Below the pieces are notes generated by a model. The model searched no databases and was not told the DNA's origin. It saw only the letters and a list, made by a program, of their open reading frames with translations. Of a DNA stretch of 64,000 bases, positions 53,882 to 62,268 are shown in pieces. Every line of letters starts with the position of its first letter. Positions within the stretch are counted from its first letter, which is position 1. Made by a program: the position numbers and the translations under genes. The stretch is from Betaproteobacteria bacterium (GTDB lineage: Bacteria > Pseudomonadota > Gammaproteobacteria > Burkholderiales > CAIKXV01): NCBI GenBank assembly GCA_021298815.1, contig JAJTHE010000075.1:124001-188000 (forward strand), read 5' to 3'.

Positions 53882-55603
53882 GTGACGGCACGGCCGCATC
53901 GCGTGTCGACGCTCGCCCGGGTCCGGCTGCCCGGGCTGGCCGCGCTCCTGTGGGTGGCGGCAGGCTTTCCTTCGCCTGCATGGCCCGCGGCAGCGGCCGG
54001 CACGCCGCCGGGCGCGCCACCCGCTGGTCCGGTCGTGGCACCGGCACGCGCAACGCCTGCCGTGCCGACGGCCGCGCCTGCGTCCGTGGCGACGGCCGTG
54101 CCGGATGCGCCGCGCGACGGGCCCGATGCGCTGGCGGCGGTACGCCGGCTGCTCGCCGCAGGCTCTCCGGCGCTCGCGCTGATGCGCATCGAACGCGCGC
54201 AGGCGCCAGGGCCGCGCTGGGCGGAGTGGGAAACGCTGCGCCTCGCCGTGCTTGCCGAACTCGGTGCCTGGCCGCAGGTCGCCGCGCGCGCCGACGCGCT
54301 GTCGGCGGTTTCGCCGTTGCCCGCGACCTTCCTGCGCGCGGCCTGGCTGGCGGGCGCCGAGGCTGCGCTGCGCCTGCCGGATGCCTCGCCCGTGCGTGCG
54401 CGCGAACTGGCCGCCCGCGTGGTCTGGACGTCGGCGTCGGCGCCGGGCCCCGACGAACTGCGGCGCGCGCAGGCGGTGGTGATCGAGAGCCTGTACCTCG
54501 GCGGCGACGCGGCGGCCGGCTACCGGTCCATCCTGCGCTTCCGCCAGGACCAGCCTTCGCCCGGCATCCCGGCCAGCGCACGCTTCGTGGCGCTGATCGC
54601 AGCCCATGGCCCCGCGGCCGACGCCGTCCCCCTGCTGCCCCTGCTGCCGGAGACGCACCCGGTGCGTATCGCGGCGCAGGCGCAACTCGGCCTGGTGCCG
54701 CCGGCCACCGCGGCGGTGCAGGCTAGGGCGGCCCTGCGAGCGGTTGCGACGGCGTCCGGTCCGACGGCCGGCGCCGCGACCGTCCCGACCGTTGCCACCG
54801 GCCCGGCAACGGTCCTGCCCGCGGGCCAGGCCAGCGCCGATGCGCTGCGCGACTGGCAGGCGCTGCGTACCGCCGCGCGCGCGATCGGCGATCCCCTGCT
54901 GCTGGTCGAGGCGACCGAGCGCCTGCTGGAGGCCGATCCCTCCGAGGCCGGCGCAGCGCCCACGGCGCGCGTGTTGTGGCGCGACTACCTCGCCGCGGCA
55001 CCCGCGGTCGCCAATCGCGAGCAACTGCTGGTCGGCGACGCCTTGGGCTGGTCGGACGCCGCTGCCCGGCTCGCCGCGCGCGACCCGGCCGCGGCACGCA
55101 CGCTGTTCGCATTCCTTGCCGTCGATGCGCAGGACCCGGCGGTACGCGCGACCGCCCGCCTGCAGTTCGCCAGCCTGCTGCGCGAGGCGGGGCTCGCCCG
55201 CGCCGCGGTGCGCCTGTTCCTCGACCGGGAAGCCACGGGATCGTCCGCGTTCGCCGCCGACCTGCGGCGGCTGCTCGCCGAGACGGCCGCCGCGCGGCGG
55301 ATGTGGATCCCGGCGGCGGAGTTCCGGCGCGGGCTCGAGCCGCGGCCCGGCGAGGATGCGGATGCCTGGCGGATGGCCGACGCCGAGGTGCAGGCCAGGG
55401 CCGGGCGGTTCGACGACGCGGTGGCCGCCGCGCGGTCAGCGCTGGGCGGTGCGACCCGGCCCGACCTGCGGCTGCGCGCCCATGGGGTGGCCGACCTGCT
55501 GGCAGACGCGGGCGACGCGGTGGCGGCTGCCCGTATCCGCGAGGCGGCCGGCCCGGCGCCGGTGCCCGGGCCCGCGCCGGCCGCGCCCGTGAAGCGGTCC
55601 TGA
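53882..55603 (+). CDS. Exported Ala-rich helical-repeat protein, function unknown
   Basis: A 573-residue protein with a GTG start 14 bases after rplS, so it is probably transcribed with the rpsP operon. An N-terminal signal-like segment (LPGLAALLWVAAGFPSPAWPAAAAG, about 15-40) is followed by an Ala/Pro/Thr linker. The rest is mostly helical with leucine/alanine-rich repeats resembling TPR or Sel1-type helical hairpins (ALAALRRLLAAGSPALALMRIERAQAP; ARDPAAARTLFAFLAVDAQDPAVR). No catalytic motif or named family. Base composition matches neighbours, so it is not obviously foreign. Likely a periplasmic scaffold, but this is inference. Confidence 0.65.
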   Translation: MTARPHRVSTLARVRLPGLAALLWVAAGFPSPAWPAAAAGTPPGAPPAGPVVAPARATPAVPTAAPASVATAVPDAPRDGPDALAAVRRLLAAGSPALALMRIERAQAPGPRWAEWETLRLAVLAELGAWPQVAARADALSAVSPLPATFLRAAWLAGAEAALRLPDASPVRARELAARVVWTSASAPGPDELRRAQAVVIESLYLGGDAAAGYRSILRFRQDQPSPGIPASARFVALIAAHGPAADAVPLLPLLPETHPVRIAAQAQLGLVPPATAAVQARAALRAVATASGPTAGAATVPTVATGPATVLPAGQASADALRDWQALRTAARAIGDPLLLVEATERLLEADPSEAGAAPTARVLWRDYLAAAPAVANREQLLVGDALGWSDAAARLAARDPAAARTLFAFLAVDAQDPAVRATARLQFASLLREAGLARAAVRLFLDREATGSSAFAADLRRLLAETAAARRMWIPAAEFRRGLEPRPGEDADAWRMADAEVQARAGRFDDAVAAARSALGGATRPDLRLRAHGVADLLADAGDAVAAARIREAAGPAPVPGPAPAAPVKRS

Positions 55604-55635
55604 TGGGGCCTGATGGAATCATCTAACTCATATAG

Positions 55636-55665
55636 TTGACCCGGATCGGTCTGCGCGAATAGGAT
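55636..55665 (+). promoter_or_regulatory. Sigma-70 promoter and AACT/AGTT palindrome before the TPP-enzyme gene
   Basis: TTGACC (55636-55641) and TAGGAT (55660-55665) are spaced 18 bases apart, about 80 bases before the TPP-enzyme start. Immediately upstream, AACT-CATAT-AGTT (55625-55637) is a small palindrome overlapping the -35, a plausible repressor site. It starts the operon containing the putative selenoprotein gene. Confidence 0.55.
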
Positions 55666-55747
55666 GCGGCGACCGGGATGTCGCCGGCCGGCATGCGACG
55701 GCCGGGCTGCGCCGGCCGGATGCAGGCAACCGAAGAGGAGTGGATCG

Positions 55748-57391
55748 ATGGGACAGGCCAGAGGTTCCCGGGGCGCCGATGTACTGGCAGCCAGCCTTGC
55801 GCGCGCCGGCGTGCGCCGCGTGTTCTCGCTGTCGGGGAACCACATCATGGCGCTGTACGACGCGCTGCTCGACGTCGGCATCCCGATCGTGCACGTGCGC
55901 CACGAGGGCGCGGCGGTGCACATGGCCGACGCCTGGGCACGGCTGACCGGCGAAACGGGCGTGGCCCTGCTGACCGGCGGCCCGGGACATGCCAACGGCG
56001 TGTCGGCGCTGTTCACCGCGGGCGCGTCGGAGTCGCCCGTGGTGCTGCTGTCCGGGCAGGCGCCGCTGGGCCAGGTCGGCCGCGGGGCGTTCCAGGAAAT
56101 GGACCAGGTCGCGATCGCGGCGCCGCTGGTGAAGCGCTCGACCTGCGCCAGTTCGCCGCAGGCGGTCGGGCGCGAGTTCGCGCAGGCGGTGGCCACCGCG
56201 CGCGGCGGGCGCCCGGGTCCGGTGTACCTGTCGCTGCCTTCCGACGTGCTCGAGAACGACTGCACCGATCTGTCCTCCGCGTTGCCCGATGCGGCCGCGT
56301 TCGCCGCCGCGCCGCTGTCCCTGTCAGCGCTCGCCGCGGGACAGGTGGTCGCCGAACTGCGCGCCGCGCTGCGGCCGCTGGTGATCACCGGACCGTCGTC
56401 GATGACCCACCCCGGCCGCGCGCGCGCCGCCGCGCTGGAGAAGGCCTGCGGGGTGCCGGTGGTCGGGATGGAAAGCCCGCGCGGGGTGAACGACCCCTGC
56501 CTGGGTGCCTTCTCCGAGATGCTGGGAACGTCCGACCTGGTGGTGCTGGTCGGCAAGCCGGTCGACTTCACGCTCAAGCTCGGTGCCGCGATCCCGAAGG
56601 GTACGCAGGTGATCGTGATCGATCCCGAGCCGGCGATGATCGAACGCGCACAGCGCGCACTGGGCGCGCAGCGGGTGGTGCTGTCGGCGGTGGCCGATGC
56701 AGCCTCCGCGCTCGTCGCGCTGGCCGATGCCGCAACCGCGGCCGGTCACGCCGCGGGCGGCTGGTGCGCCGAGGTGCGCTCGGCCATCGCGTTCCGGCCT
56801 TCGACCTGGCCCACCCTCGTCGCCGCAGCACCGGGCATGCTGCATCCGGTCGAGATGTGCCGCGCGATCCAGCCGCTGCTCGACAGCCATCCCGACGCGG
56901 TGCTGGTCGCCGACGGCGGCGAGATCGGCCAGTGGGCGCAGGCCTGCCTGAAGGCGCCGAACCGCGTGATCAACGGTGTCGCCGGTTCCATCGGCTCCTC
57001 GTTGCCGTTCGCGGTCGCGGCCCGGCTGGCGCTGCCCGAGGCGCCGGTGGTCGCGGTGCTCGGCGACGGCACCTTCGGCTTCCATCCGGCGGAGTTCGAC
57101 ACTGCCGTACGCGAACGGGCGCCGTTCGTCGCGGTGGTCGGCAACGACCAGTGCTGGAACGCCGAACACCAGATCCAGCTGCGCGAGTACGGGCGCGAGC
57201 GGGCGCTGGGCTGCGAGCTGCTGGCGACGCGCTACGACCAGGTCGCGGCGGCGTTCGGTGGCCATGGCGAATGCGTCACCTCGGGCGCGGACCTTCCGGG
57301 CGCGCTCGAGCGGGCGGTTGCATCGGGGCGCCCGGCCTGTGTGAACGTGATGATCGAGCGCCTGCCGGCGCCGGTTTTTTCCCGCAACTGA
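55748..57391 (+). CDS. Thiamine-pyrophosphate enzyme, acetolactate-synthase-like
   Basis: A 547-residue TPP-dependent enzyme with the three-domain layout: pyrimidine-binding (catalytic E53 in HVRHEGAAVHMADAWAR), a central domain lacking an obvious FAD signature, and the PP-binding domain with G439-D-G441 and N466 (VVGNDQCWN). The family includes acetolactate synthase, benzoylformate decarboxylase and oxalyl-CoA decarboxylase, so 2-keto acid decarboxylation is the general prediction. It is the first gene of an operon with the CMD-fold selenoprotein candidate and a Bug receptor, suggesting catabolism of a carboxylate imported by the latter. No acetolactate synthase small subunit is near, arguing against branched-chain amino acid synthesis. 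Confidence 0.85.
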   Translation: MGQARGSRGADVLAASLARAGVRRVFSLSGNHIMALYDALLDVGIPIVHVRHEGAAVHMADAWARLTGETGVALLTGGPGHANGVSALFTAGASESPVVLLSGQAPLGQVGRGAFQEMDQVAIAAPLVKRSTCASSPQAVGREFAQAVATARGGRPGPVYLSLPSDVLENDCTDLSSALPDAAAFAAAPLSLSALAAGQVVAELRAALRPLVITGPSSMTHPGRARAAALEKACGVPVVGMESPRGVNDPCLGAFSEMLGTSDLVVLVGKPVDFTLKLGAAIPKGTQVIVIDPEPAMIERAQRALGAQRVVLSAVADAASALVALADAATAAGHAAGGWCAEVRSAIAFRPSTWPTLVAAAPGMLHPVEMCRAIQPLLDSHPDAVLVADGGEIGQWAQACLKAPNRVINGVAGSIGSSLPFAVAARLALPEAPVVAVLGDGTFGFHPAEFDTAVRERAPFVAVVGNDQCWNAEHQIQLREYGRERALGCELLATRYDQVAAAFGGHGECVTSGADLPGALERAVASGRPACVNVMIERLPAPVFSRN

Positions 57392-57407
57392 TTGCAGAGG
57401 AGAGAAG

Positions 57408-58016
57408 ATGCCACGTCTCGAACCGCTTCCGATCGGCGCAGCCCCTGAACTGAAGGAAATCTTCGAGCAGCAGCTCGCATCCGGGACCTACGTCGCCAAC
57501 AGCCAGCTGATCATGCAGCGGCGTCCCAAGCTGGTCCTCGCCTGGCGGGCGCTGCAGAAGGCGATGTTCGATCCGGATGGCGAGGTCAGCGTCGGCTTCA
57601 AGCGCCTGCTCGCCTACGTCGTCGCCAGGACCCATGGCTGCCATTACTGAATGGCCCACAACGCTGGGGGGTCTCTCCAGCAGGGCATCGCGGCCGACAA
57701 GCTCGACCAGGTCTGGGAATACCCGACGAGCCCCCTGTTCTCCGACGCCGAGCGGGTGGCCATCGAGTTCTCCATCGCCGCTGCTTCGCAGCCCAACGAG
57801 GTCACCGACGAACTGTTCGACCGCATGAAGCAGCACTGGAACGAGGGCCAGATCGTCGAGATCGTCGGGCTGGTCTCCTACTTCGGGTTCATGAACCGGT
57901 GGAACGACACGATGGCCACGCCGCTCGAGGAGGTTCCGGCTGAAACCGCCGCCAGGCACATCGCGAAGCATGGCTGGGCGCTGGGCAAGCATGGCCGGGG
58001 CGAGGCGGAAGGCTAG
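57408..58016 (+). CDS. Putative selenocysteine-containing AhpD/CMD-fold protein (in-frame TGA at 57648-57650)
   Basis: A 202-residue protein if TGA at 57648-57650 is read as selenocysteine (codon 81). The sequence before it ends in THGCHY and after it continues MAHNAGG, so the motif reads C78-H-Y-U81-M-A-H84, the CxxCxxH redox site of carboxymuconolactone-decarboxylase/AhpD-fold proteins with the second Cys as Sec. Both halves form one uninterrupted family sequence (KLVLAWRALQKAM; SPLFSDAERVAIEFSIAAASQPNEVTDELFDRM; EGQIVEIVGLVSYFGFMNRWNDTMA). A SECIS-like stem-loop lies just downstream. The RBS GAGGAGAG precedes ATG 57408, 16 bases after the TPP-enzyme stop. Alternative readings are a nonsense mutation or a sequencing error. 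Automated callers would split it at 57650. Confidence 0.82.
57654..57686 (+). promoter_or_regulatory. Bacterial SECIS-like stem-loop with GGTCT apical loop
   Basis: GCTGGGG (57663-57669) pairs with CTCCAGC (57675-57681), including one G-T pair, leaving the apical loop GGTCT (57670-57674). A lower stem GCCC (57654-57657) with GGGC (57683-57686) encloses an internal loop. The GGTCT loop begins 19 bases after the TGA. This matches the E. coli fdhF SECIS, whose GGUCU loop binds SelB at a similar distance. The stem lies inside the coding sequence, as is normal for bacterial selenoproteins. Confidence 0.75.
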
Positions 58017-58062
58017 TCGTTCGCAGGCGCATCGCGTGCGTCCGCCAACAGGAGTGAGATCG

Positions 58063-59031
58063 ATGGAACCGCGGCTGATCCTGCTTGCTGCCGTGTCGTG
58101 CTGCACGGCGTCGATGACCCATGCGGCCGATGCCTGGCCGAACCGGCCGATACGGATGATCGTCCCCAACGCCGCCGGTGGCGCCAATGACGTCGTGGCA
58201 CGCCTGGTGGCGCAGTCGCTGGCGGCAAGGCTCGGCCAGCCGATCGTCATCGACAACCGCGGCGGCGCCGGCGGAGCGATCGGCGCCGAGATCGCCGCGG
58301 CCGCGACGCCGGATGGCTATACGCTACTGGCTGCCACCTTCGCCACGCATTCGGTCATCCCGCATGTGCAGAAGGGTACGCGCTATGACGCCCTGCGCGA
58401 CTTCACGCCGGTTGCACTGTTCGTCGTGCAGTACAGCATGCTTGCGGCACACCCGTCCCTAGCGGCAGGCAACGTGCGTGAACTGGTCGCGCTCGTAAAG
58501 GCACGACTGGGCAAGGTCTTCTATGCCAGCGCCGGCCCCGGATCGACCAGTCATGTCGCAGGGCTGATGTTCGCAAGGCAGGCCGGCATCGAACTGACGG
58601 TGGTGCCATACAAGGGCGGCAGCCCCGCCATCGCTTCCCTGCTCGCCAATGAATCCCAGTTGAACTTCGGACCGTTGCCGGCGACTGCGGCGCACATCCG
58701 TGCAGGAAGGCTCAAGGGCATTGCCGTCAGCGGTCCGGCGCGCAGCCTGTCCGCGCCCGAAGTGCCGACGGTGGCGGAATCAGGGGTGCCGGGATTCAGC
58801 CAGAGTTCGTGGGTCGGGCTGGTCGCGCCCGCGCGCACGCCGATGCCGATCGTCGAAGGGCTGCACCGCGCCGTCAACGAAGCGCTCGAATCGGCCGATC
58901 TGGTCAGCCAGATCGTGCGCACCGGTGCCGAGCCGGCGCCGCGCTCGCGGGCTGCATTCACTGCGTTCCTGCGCGAAGAATACGAGCGCTACGGCAGGCT
59001 GGTCCGGGAACTGGGCATCACAGCCGACTGA
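58063..59031 (+). CDS. Bug-family tripartite tricarboxylate transporter receptor
   Basis: A 322-residue periplasmic binding protein with a signal peptide (LILLAAVSCCTASMTHA, residues 5-21) and mature N-terminus WPNRPIRMIVPNAAGGANDVVARL. AAGGAN is the ligand loop; VVPYKGGSPAIASLL and LSAPEVPTVAESGVPGF are the other Bug blocks. The start ATG 58063 follows GGAG by 8 bases. It is third in the operon with the TPP enzyme and selenoprotein candidate, suggesting it delivers or senses their substrate. No TctAB in the window. Confidence 0.93.
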   Translation: MEPRLILLAAVSCCTASMTHAADAWPNRPIRMIVPNAAGGANDVVARLVAQSLAARLGQPIVIDNRGGAGGAIGAEIAAAATPDGYTLLAATFATHSVIPHVQKGTRYDALRDFTPVALFVVQYSMLAAHPSLAAGNVRELVALVKARLGKVFYASAGPGSTSHVAGLMFARQAGIELTVVPYKGGSPAIASLLANESQLNFGPLPATAAHIRAGRLKGIAVSGPARSLSAPEVPTVAESGVPGFSQSSWVGLVAPARTPMPIVEGLHRAVNEALESADLVSQIVRTGAEPAPRSRAAFTAFLREEYERYGRLVRELGITAD

Positions 59032-59051
59032 CCGGCTTGCGCGCCGGGCGG

Positions 59052-60302
59052 TCAGGCACGGCGCACCAGCCCGTCCAGCGAACGGTCCCAGGTCGCGCCC
59101 GGGAAGAGGTCGGCGAGCCGCCGCTCCGGCAACCCGAAGATGCGTGCAAGCGGCTGCGCGATGACTGCGCGGAAGTCGTGCAGCACCGGCAGGTCGCGGC
59201 CTTCGTTCAGGTTGCCCCGCGCGAGCCCTTCCCAGCGGCCGTGCGCCTGGCCACCAGCCACCTGCCGGCCGATCAGCCACAGCGCGTTGCCGCGTCCGTG
59301 GTCGGTGCCGCGTGCACCGTTCTCGGCGCTGGTGCGGCCGAATTCGCTCAACACCAGCACCAGGTCGCCCGGGCGGTCGAAGTCGGCGTGCAACTGCACC
59401 AGGCCGCGCGCGAGGTTGGCGAAGCGGCTGGCCAGCAGCCCGGTGGCCGCGCCCTGGTTGGCATGGGTATCCCAGCCGCCGGCGGAGAGGAAGCCGATGC
59501 GCAGGGCCGGATCGGCGCGCATCAGTGCCGCCAGCTGCCTCGCCTCGCGCACCAGGCCCGCCGGATTGCCGGCGCCATTGTCCGCGGCCATCATCTCGGC
59601 CGCCAGTTCCTTCGAGGTCATCAGCCGGCTCTCGACGCCCTCGCGGAAGGCGCGCGACAGCCGGTCGTCGCCCGAATAGAGCTCGAGCAGCGCATCGCGT
59701 GTCGCGTCGTTGCCGATGACCCCGGCGCGTCCCGCCGCCTCGCCGCGCGGGATCAGCCGTGCGCGCACCGGTCCGGAGAGGATGTGCGGGTTCGCCTCGC
59801 CGACGCCGATCAGCGGCACCGCCCGCGAACGGGTGTCGTCCATCGCGGCGAGCCGGTTCAGCCAGCCGGGCGCGCCGGTCGACTGATCGGGCAGGCCGGT
59901 CTCCCAGTGATGCTGGGCTTCGAAGTGCGACCGGCTGCGGTTCGGCGACCCGGCAGCCGGTATCACCGCCAGCGAGCCCTCGCGCCACAGCGGCAGCAGC
60001 GGCGCCAGCGCCGGATGCAGGGCGAAGCGTGCATCGAGTTCGATCGAGGTCGCTGCCGTGCCGTCGGGCGCGGCCACTGCGATGGTCGGGCGCAGCCTGG
60101 TGTAATCTGGGTCCGACCACGGCACCAGCGCCGACAGGCCGTCGTACGCACCGCGCAGGAACACGACCACCAGGCGGCCGCGGTCGAGCGCCGGCGCAGC
60201 CTGGGCGAAGCTGCGTGGCGCGGTGAGCGCACCGGCCACCAACGTGCCGGAGGCCAGCAGGGTGCCGAGCAATCGGCGGCGGGTGATCGGGTCGGGCTGC
60301 AT
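59052..60302 (-). CDS. DUF1501 protein with Tat signal
   Basis: A 416-residue protein with a twin-arginine-like leader (TRRRLLGTLLASGTLVAGA), then the alkaline-phosphatase-like DUF1501 fold: VVVFLRGAYDGLSALVPWSDPDY, SRSHFEAQHHWETG, LSAGGWDTHANQ, and LSEFGRTSAENGARGTDHGRGNALW. The family is often paired with DUF1800, as here, and function is unknown, perhaps a metal-dependent hydrolase or sulfatase-like scaffold. The ATG 60302 (AAGGAG upstream) is preferred over a GTG at 60356 that would overlap DUF1800. Confidence 0.88.
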   Translation of the reverse strand: MQPDPITRRRLLGTLLASGTLVAGALTAPRSFAQAAPALDRGRLVVVFLRGAYDGLSALVPWSDPDYTRLRPTIAVAAPDGTAATSIELDARFALHPALAPLLPLWREGSLAVIPAAGSPNRSRSHFEAQHHWETGLPDQSTGAPGWLNRLAAMDDTRSRAVPLIGVGEANPHILSGPVRARLIPRGEAAGRAGVIGNDATRDALLELYSGDDRLSRAFREGVESRLMTSKELAAEMMAADNGAGNPAGLVREARQLAALMRADPALRIGFLSAGGWDTHANQGAATGLLASRFANLARGLVQLHADFDRPGDLVLVLSEFGRTSAENGARGTDHGRGNALWLIGRQVAGGQAHGRWEGLARGNLNEGRDLPVLHDFRAVIAQPLARIFGLPERRLADLFPGATWDRSLDGLVRRA

Positions 60303-60352
60303 CGATGGCTCCTTCTCGGTGGCCGCGGCTGCGCGGGCTGTCTGGGTGCCGT

Positions 60353-62005
60353 TCACTTGCGCATGAAGTCAGGGGCCGCCAGCGCCAGCGCGGCACGCGA
60401 GCCGGGCTCGACGCGACGTATGCGTTCGCGCGTGGGCTCGGCGTAGAAGGCGAGCAGGTGTTCCGGTTCGCCCAGCCCGCGCGCCAGTGCGGCGGCGAGG
60501 TCGGCGCGCCGGGTCAGCGACTCCGGCGTCAGCCAGGTCGCGGCATCGGTACGGTAGCCATCCGGAGTCTGCCATCCGTTCACCGGCTGGCCTGCGCTGG
60601 CGAGGAAGCCGAGGGTGAGCATCACCGGGGGCGGCGCTGCTGCACGGGTCGACACGCCGAGCGCAGAGCAGGCGAAGTCGTAGGGCGTCTTGAACAGTTC
60701 GTTCGCCGGGTCCCAGAACTCGGGGGACGCGACGAGCATGCGCATCACCCGGCGCAGGTCGCCGTTGCTGGCCAGGAACTCCGCGGCCAGGCGGTCGACC
60801 AGCGCGCGCGGCGGCTCGTCGGCGACGAAGAACTGCGCCAGGCGCAGCGAGAGGCGGCGCGCGGTGGCCGGACGGGCGGCAAGCATCGCGAGCGCCTCGA
60901 TGCCTTCGCGTTCGCCGCCCGCCGCACCCGGGCCACCGAAGCGCCGGCCGAGCACCGTCTTCTCGCCGGTGTCGTGCAGGCGCTCGACGAAGCGGAAGCC
61001 CGACGGGCCGTCCGGGTCCACCGTCCATCCGGTGAGCACCCGGGCGAGTTCGCGCACATCCTGCTGGGTGTAGCCGCCATCGATGCCGAGCGTATGCAGT
61101 TCCATCAGCTCGCGCGCATAGTTCTCGTTGATCCCGCGCACCCGGCCCTGCGGCCCGGGCGTGCCGTCGGCCACGTTCTGGTTCTGGTCGAGGTAGAACA
61201 GCATCGCCGGATGGCGAGCGCTCGCCAGCAGGAGATCCTCGAAGCGGCCGAGCACGTTGGGGCGGATCGCATGCAGCGAATAGTGTCCGACGAACGGGCG
61301 CACGGTCAGTCGTCCGGCGAACACGTTCATGTGGTTGAACCAGAACTCGGTCATGCGCGAGAGCAGCGGGTTCTCCACCGTCGGGTCGGAGCAGCTGATC
61401 AGCCGCCACGTGGCTGCCTGCCGCGCGCTGGCCACCGAGGAGGGCTGCACGGCTGCAGGCGCGGCGGCACCCTGCTGCTGCATCCGTTCCGGCGCGGGCG
61501 TCTGCTGGATCTGCATCTGCGGCATTTGGTGCATCTGCTGCTGGGGTGCAGCCGCTGCAGTGGCGGCCGCTGCGGCGGCGGCGGTCCGCACGGCCTTGAA
61601 CCGCTCCTCGCGTTCGCGCCGGGCCTCGGCGAACACCGTGGATAGCGCGGTCGTGACGGCAGGCAGATGGTCGGGCACGCGTGCCGGCTGCCGGCTGGCT
61701 TCGAACGCGCGGTCGATCTCGTCCAGCGCCCAGCCGCGCGCGCCACCCGCATGTGCCCGGATCGCTGCCGCGCGCTCCTCCGACGGCCAGTAGCCCAGGC
61801 GAGATGCCGCGCGCCAGACGGCTTGCGATTCGGTCAGCGCCGGGGGCTGCGGTGCTGCAGCGGCGGATGCCGGCCGGGACGAAACGGTGACCGCAGCCAG
61901 CAGGGCGAGGGCAGCGAACGGGGCCGTCATCGCGGCGATATCCAGCCTGCGCATCCTGCGCCCGTGCCGGGCAGGTCGATTCGGCTGGATCTGGACGGGC
62001 GGCAT
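60353..62005 (-). CDS. DUF1800 exported protein
   Basis: A 550-residue exported protein with a hydrophobic leader at about residues 30-50 (TAPFAALALLAAVTVSS). The DUF1800 core includes MTEFWFNHMNVFAGR, LLASARHPAMLFYLDQNQNV, GINENYARELMELHTLGI and LARVLTGWTVDPDG. A Gln/Met/Pro-rich low-complexity stretch lies near 160-200. The family is found beside DUF1501 genes in many proteobacteria and planctomycetes, and its function is unresolved. The start ATG 62005 has CCGGAGCG upstream; ATG 61954 is also possible. Confidence 0.88.
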   Translation of the reverse strand: MPPVQIQPNRPARHGRRMRRLDIAAMTAPFAALALLAAVTVSSRPASAAAAPQPPALTESQAVWRAASRLGYWPSEERAAAIRAHAGGARGWALDEIDRAFEASRQPARVPDHLPAVTTALSTVFAEARREREERFKAVRTAAAAAAATAAAAPQQQMHQMPQMQIQQTPAPERMQQQGAAAPAAVQPSSVASARQAATWRLISCSDPTVENPLLSRMTEFWFNHMNVFAGRLTVRPFVGHYSLHAIRPNVLGRFEDLLLASARHPAMLFYLDQNQNVADGTPGPQGRVRGINENYARELMELHTLGIDGGYTQQDVRELARVLTGWTVDPDGPSGFRFVERLHDTGEKTVLGRRFGGPGAAGGEREGIEALAMLAARPATARRLSLRLAQFFVADEPPRALVDRLAAEFLASNGDLRRVMRMLVASPEFWDPANELFKTPYDFACSALGVSTRAAAPPPVMLTLGFLASAGQPVNGWQTPDGYRTDAATWLTPESLTRRADLAAALARGLGEPEHLLAFYAEPTRERIRRVEPGSRAALALAAPDFMRK

Positions 62006-62268
62006 GGACAACGCTCCGGCAGGCAGTTTCGGGTGGGGTGGGAAGAGAAGGGCAGTAGAGGGGCATATGGCGCCCGGGTCGCTGGCGCCGGGGAGCCCGG
62101 CCAGCCGACGCCGAGGGTAGAGTTTACGCACGGAACTGCCGATTTCCAGTCTGTCCGGGAGGACCTTTTGGTGAGCAGTTGTTTCAGGTGTCGGCGGGAG
62201 GTCTGTCCGCTACAATGAAATTCCGGCGTGCCTGCCGACTTTTCCCAACCGCCCGCTGGAGACCTGCG
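62006..62268. promoter_or_regulatory. Divergent region between DUF1800 and TauD-type genes
   Basis: A 263-base gap without a gene. A perfect -10 box TACAAT (62211-62216) points towards the dioxygenase, with no good -35. GTCTGTCCG is repeated at 62149-62157 and 62201-62209, 52 bases apart. On the minus strand TAAACT near 62123 is a possible -10 for DUF1800. A GntR regulator encoded at the right edge may bind here, but no matching site was identified. Confidence 0.4.

Noticed and set aside
57648-57650. TGA as an ordinary nonsense mutation making a pseudogene.
   Set aside because: Not excluded, but it falls exactly on the redox Cys and is followed by a SECIS-type loop; both reading-frame halves show no other decay. 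Kept as the alternative hypothesis.
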